From Lineus longissimus (Eukaryota > Nemertea > Pilidiophora > Heteronemertea > Lineidae), in NCBI RefSeq assembly GCF_910592395.1, contig NC_088323.1, positions 12,573,501 to 12,637,500 on the forward strand: a stretch of 64,000 nucleotides of DNA. The letters are read 5' to 3'. Each line of letters begins with the position of its first letter. Within the stretch, counting starts at the first letter, position 1. The notes under the pieces were generated by a model. The model was given only the letters and a program-made list of their open reading frames with translations, searched no databases and was not told where the DNA came from. The position numbers and the translations under genes were made by a program. Below are positions 60,378-64,000 of the stretch, piece after piece.

Positions 60378-61590
60378 TTTGTCATGCACCATGAATCGCA
60401 AGACAAGTGGTGTGATGTTTACAAAGTGCGTAGGCGTGCTGCGCCCCCTAATGGTGAGTATTTACAATGTCCCCTGGAAAAGTTTCCGACCATGTTAGAG
60501 ATATGGCGTGGCCTCCATCAGCATTTTTCTTACCTAATTGGTATCAAAGGTTTCATGATTCAATACCATACACTAGAAGAGCTTGGGCAGTATTTGTGCA
60601 TACACAGACCACGCACATAAAAATTAGTCGTAACATACACAGACCATACATAGATAGGTCCTGATTACACATAGGGCAATTGTATTTTGCCTTGTTTGTA
60701 TATTTGGGAGAGATACAAACATTAAACGCATTGCGGTTTCAGGTCCGTCTGTCACGTGACTGATATTTGGACAGACCTGACGGCCCAAAGAGGCACCTTG
60801 ACCTCTATTACTCCTTTTCATTGATGTCCACATGCGCATCTCCCAGGACACGCGTAGTGATACTTCAAATAGACTCTAGAACAATCAAGATCGAAAGCTA
60901 TATAATGGGAGGTTTTAAATCAAAATCACTTTACGTTATCAAAACAAAGTTTTAACAGTCCACGTATACAAAATTAAACTTTAGTTTGCTGGTAATAGGC
61001 CTATTAAACTTTTAAGATCGAACCACTACAGACATGATGGATCGAGATCACCCCTGAGGAGTTACTTCCCATCCTCAAAGTTTCAAAATCTCAAAAGATC
61101 GTGACACGACTTCAAACAGGCTTTGCGTAATGTACACTGTTTTTAATAAAGCATAATACATCAACAGTTATATTTTATTTCTAGTCAGGAATTTCAGCCA
61201 CAACTTTCGTTTGATAAGATTTACTTCAGAATAAAGGTTTGAAAAGAAGGGGCTCAAGGTCGTACACTAGCGGTAAACTGTTTATAGAAATCGGCGTGGT
61301 TCTGGAAAAGTCGGCGACCATCACGAAGAGTCTCTCAACAATTCTGTTGCATTGCAATACAGAGAGTGACCCGTGAATGGGGAAGAGTGGTCACTTTAGT
61401 GTCAGAACAGTGCATTAAGCAATTCAGAAACGGAGGATTACACCCAAGCTGTTGCAACCTGGATCAGGGTCTGTATCTGTCTTATGCGTATAACCGGACT
61501 ATTCCAGTCAATTAATTACATAGTTTCCGTACGTCCCGATCCAAGCCCCCATAGATATGATGCCATTTGTCTTTCGATGCCATTCGACAT
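60378..61590 (-). repeat. End of a further inverted unit (R3), cut by a BEL element
   Basis: This is the reverse complement of L1 from about 14757 to 15969, directly abutting R2 at the same junction seen between L1 and L2. It shows that the inverted side is also a head-to-tail array. Homology stops exactly where the LTR-type sequence starts at 61591. Confidence 0.8.
60384..60617 (+). CDS. Conserved ORF of about 80 codons near the unit junction, R2/R3
   Basis: Third open copy. MHHESQDKWCDVYKVRRRAA and PPNGEYLQCPLEKFPTMLEI are followed by WRGLHQHFSYLIGIKGFMIQ. The C-terminus diverges after LEELGQYL because of a short deletion. It contains the CTCF-like motif at 60441-60454. Confidence 0.35.
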
Positions 61591-64000
61591 TGTTGCGGCT
61601 TTAAAAATGTACTCAAACTTTCATTGAGAATAGAGGCGTCTTTATTCTGGATAAGGACCTCGTATCGTGAGGAGTATAGTACACATCGATGAGGCTGACG
61701 TAAAAGACTGAAAGACACGAATAATCAACAATCAAAACCTTACAAAACTCTGTAATGTTCCAGGATCAGAACATAAAAAATAAAATACAAATGTATGCAC
61801 AGATTCGTACAATCTACTACCAGTTAACAGTTTGTCCCTAAATAGTGGATGTGGCTGTTAGTGTTGTCAAAACATCATACTCAAAACACCGTGCATATCA
61901 AGATCCCGGAGTCATCTTTTACAAAAGGGTCGCCATGGGACCTGAGGCACCCAGACTCAACTTCACGAACAATATCTGTTGGCCGGACAGATTTGTCTTA
62001 GCACAAAAATACACGGGCATCCGTACAGTGTCGCCACCTAGAGGCGTCTAAAGACAACCACAAACACATGGGTGAGCAAAAGTAGTGGGACACCGCCACA
62101 TAAAAGTGACCTAAGTAACATAACTTGGGGATAACAGGGTCCTAACATAGTTTCCAGGGGTTCTATACATCTTTATCTTTATAGTTACCTTTATCCCGTC
62201 TGACAAGGCCTCGAAACTTTCACCGCAAAGGCGGACAAAAGAGGACAACTGCGTCCTAAACTTTGACAATTAAAATTCAATGGAGTTGGGCGGAAGCTGA
62301 GACAGCAGCGCCGCCACCCAAGCGCGCGAAAACTAAGGCGCCAAATTCAAATTTCTTCAGGACGCACTTGGCGGCCGTCACATGCCTCTCCTAAACTGTT
62401 GCCCAAAACAGTTTACAAACACTATACAATTCACCTCACAAAGTCAAAAAAAAAAAAAAACAAACAAAAAAAAACAAAAAACTTTTGAAATCAGAACCAA
62501 AACAGTGACCATTAAAAACACAGGTCAGCTTTAAACATATCAAGTGAACCTCAAATTCCACGGTTCAGCTTTAAACTTTGCTGAAATGACCTTAAAACAG
62601 AAAGTCAGTCAAACTAAACTTACAGACACATTCAACTTTTCACTCTGCTATCTAAGCAACTAGGAAATTCAAATTTCCACTATGAAACCGAAACTTTTCC
62701 AACTTTCTTGCTCATAATGCTTCAAAAACCCCTCTTAAGCATCACAAACATGTACAGTACACAAATACACTATCTTAATTACACGCAGGTAAAAATTCAA
62801 AATACAGAGAAGTGCAAACATCATGTTTTTTAGAAAAATGTCTATTTGCTCCCACGAGCAATCTTTACATATAAGCACCAGTTGCTTCAAATTAGCAACC
62901 TGTACCAAGGGGGAAGAGAAATCACACAGTCATAGGAAACAAAATAACTGTCAGATTTCTCTCATCCCAGTCAAGACTAACTCATACATGGAGCACAATC
63001 CATGACCCAGGTCCTGGAGCCCAAAAACCAGAACCCGGCCCACGAAAAGGCTCAACTACTCCAGAGTTTCACTCTCCTCAACAGGATTGTCCCGGTTCTT
63101 TACCAGGAGGATCAACTTATGTACTGGTCTATCCAACAGGGATTTGGTTTTCCCAACAAAAATTTCAACCTTTCTGACCAACTTGTCCTGACTAGGACTC
63201 ACCTTTGTAACACGAGCCAGAGGCCATGCGCATCTAGGCTGGCCCTCTTCTACGAGCATTACAACATCACCAGGCTCAAGATTTCTCTGCTGGCTGAGCC
63301 ATTTCTTCCTAGGCTGCAGCATTACCAAAAATTCGCCACGCCAACGCTCCCAAAATTGGTTAGCAAGAGCCTGTACACAACGCCACCTTTTCTTAGAGTA
63401 TATGTCCTGTTTAACGAACTTGCCCGGCGGTGGCTTCACCACCTGAGATTTCAGGGTAAGCAGCTGAATTGGTGACAGGGGCTCTAGGTCCGCAGAAGTG
63501 GAATCTACAACTGTTAACGGGCGCGAGTTAACTATGTACTCAACCTCGCAGAGTAATGTACGTAACAACTCGTCATCAAGCTGAACTCCTGTGCCCATGA
63601 GCAGAGCAGACAACACCTTACGCGCTGCGCCAATCATTCGTTCCCATACACCGCCCATGTGACTGCTCACAGGAAAGTTCATTTCGAAATCAACCCAGTC
63701 ACAATCGTCTTTCAGCAACTCATGCTTGATCTTATCGCGATCCATTTCCTGCAACGCTGCTAACAATTGATTCTGTCCACCTACGAAGTTCGAACCACGA
63801 TCGCATCGCAAAAATCGGATTTTGCCACGTCTACTCACACATCGGCGGTACGCATTGAGAAATGAATCTGTGGTCAATTGATTTGCGGTCTCGATATGAA
63901 TCGCACGACTGGCCAGACACGTGAACATAACACCCCAACGCTTGGGTTCGCTACGACCGGACTTGACAGTGAAAGGGCCAAATAGATCAACGGCAGCATA
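61591..64000 (-). mobile_element. BEL/Pao LTR retrotransposon, 3' part (continues beyond the window)
   Basis: Unit homology stops at 61590 (CATTCGACAT) and is followed by TGTTGCGG, a plausible LTR edge (CA end on the element's strand). On the minus strand AGAATAAAGACG (about 61650) gives an LTR-like polyadenylation signal. The integrase end of pol lies at 63056-64000. The inner LTR border was not located. An A-rich run lies at 62440-62485. The rest of the element is outside the window. Confidence 0.8.
63056..64000 (-). CDS. BEL/Pao polyprotein, integrase C-terminal part (partial)
   Basis: The frame is open from the window edge to the stop at 63056. The integrase core shows AVDLFGPF (first catalytic D, about 20 residues before the internal Met at 63926-63928), FLRCDRGSNFVGG (second D, residue 43 from that Met) and MGGVWERMIGAARKVL (catalytic E, residue 96). 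Next come VEYIVNSRPLT, LSPIQLLTLK, RWRCVQALANQFWERWRGEF and PGDVVMLVEE, typical of the BEL/Pao C-terminal domain. The frame appears intact over 315 codons, so the copy may be young. The role is to insert the element's DNA copy into the genome. Confidence 0.9.
   Translation of the reverse strand, partial: YAAVDLFGPFTVKSGRSEPKRWGVMFTCLASRAIHIETANQLTTDSFLNAYRRCVSRRGKIRFLRCDRGSNFVGGQNQLLAALQEMDRDKIKHELLKDDCDWVDFEMNFPVSSHMGGVWERMIGAARKVLSALLMGTGVQLDDELLRTLLCEVEYIVNSRPLTVVDSTSADLEPLSPIQLLTLKSQVVKPPPGKFVKQDIYSKKRWRCVQALANQFWERWRGEFLVMLQPRKKWLSQQRNLEPGDVVMLVEEGQPRCAWPLARVTKVSPSQDKLVRKVEIFVGKTKSLLDRPVHKLILLVKNRDNPVEESETLE

Noticed and set aside
63002-63475. 157-codon plus-strand ORF
   Set aside because: It is the shadow of the BEL/Pao integrase frame on the other strand.

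Overview
The window is eukaryotic, animal-type DNA: no operons, long intron-like AT-rich stretches, exon-sized open frames with splice-like borders, and debris from most transposon classes (CR1-like LINEs, a Penelope-like fragment, a BEL/Pao LTR element, pogo and mariner-type DNA elements, Helentron-like elements and several MITEs). This mix suggests a repeat-rich marine invertebrate, for example a cephalochordate, echinoderm, hemichordate or mollusc. No single sequence fixes the species.

The main architecture is a long repeat unit of about 16 kb arranged both in tandem and inverted. Using position 1 as phase, unit L1 runs forward from 1 to about 15969, and a second forward unit starts at 15970 and stops near 16477. 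After a spacer of about 12 kb (16478-28624) the same unit returns in reverse complement: R1 (28625-38757, truncated), R2 (38758-60377, with about 6 kb of extra DNA at 42546-48560) and the end of R3 (60378-61590), where a BEL/Pao retrotransposon has inserted. The copies look roughly 90 percent identical by eye, so each serves as an empty-site control for insertions in the others.

Each unit carries, on one strand (minus in L1, plus in R1 and R2), a short ORF with a signal peptide and, further on, an exon of 590 nt for a LamG/concanavalin-like domain. The exon has exactly the same length and is open in all three copies. Another ORF of about 80 codons lies near the unit junction and overlaps a CTCF-consensus-like site. 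This looks like a locally expanded family of secreted or extracellular-domain genes. The exon-intron structure cannot be completed without transcripts.

The units also carry older insertions shared by all copies (a Penelope-like fragment, a trinucleotide microsatellite, MITEs, and a dead LINE seen in L1 and R2) and younger insertions private to one copy (a CR1 fragment and Helentron-like A in L1, Helentron-like B in R1, a mariner-type MITE and a pogo element in R2, the BEL element in R3). The spacer holds two exon-like coding remnants of unknown family (19563-20478 and 26366-26797), tandem duplications and a MITE, and is otherwise without recognisable genes.
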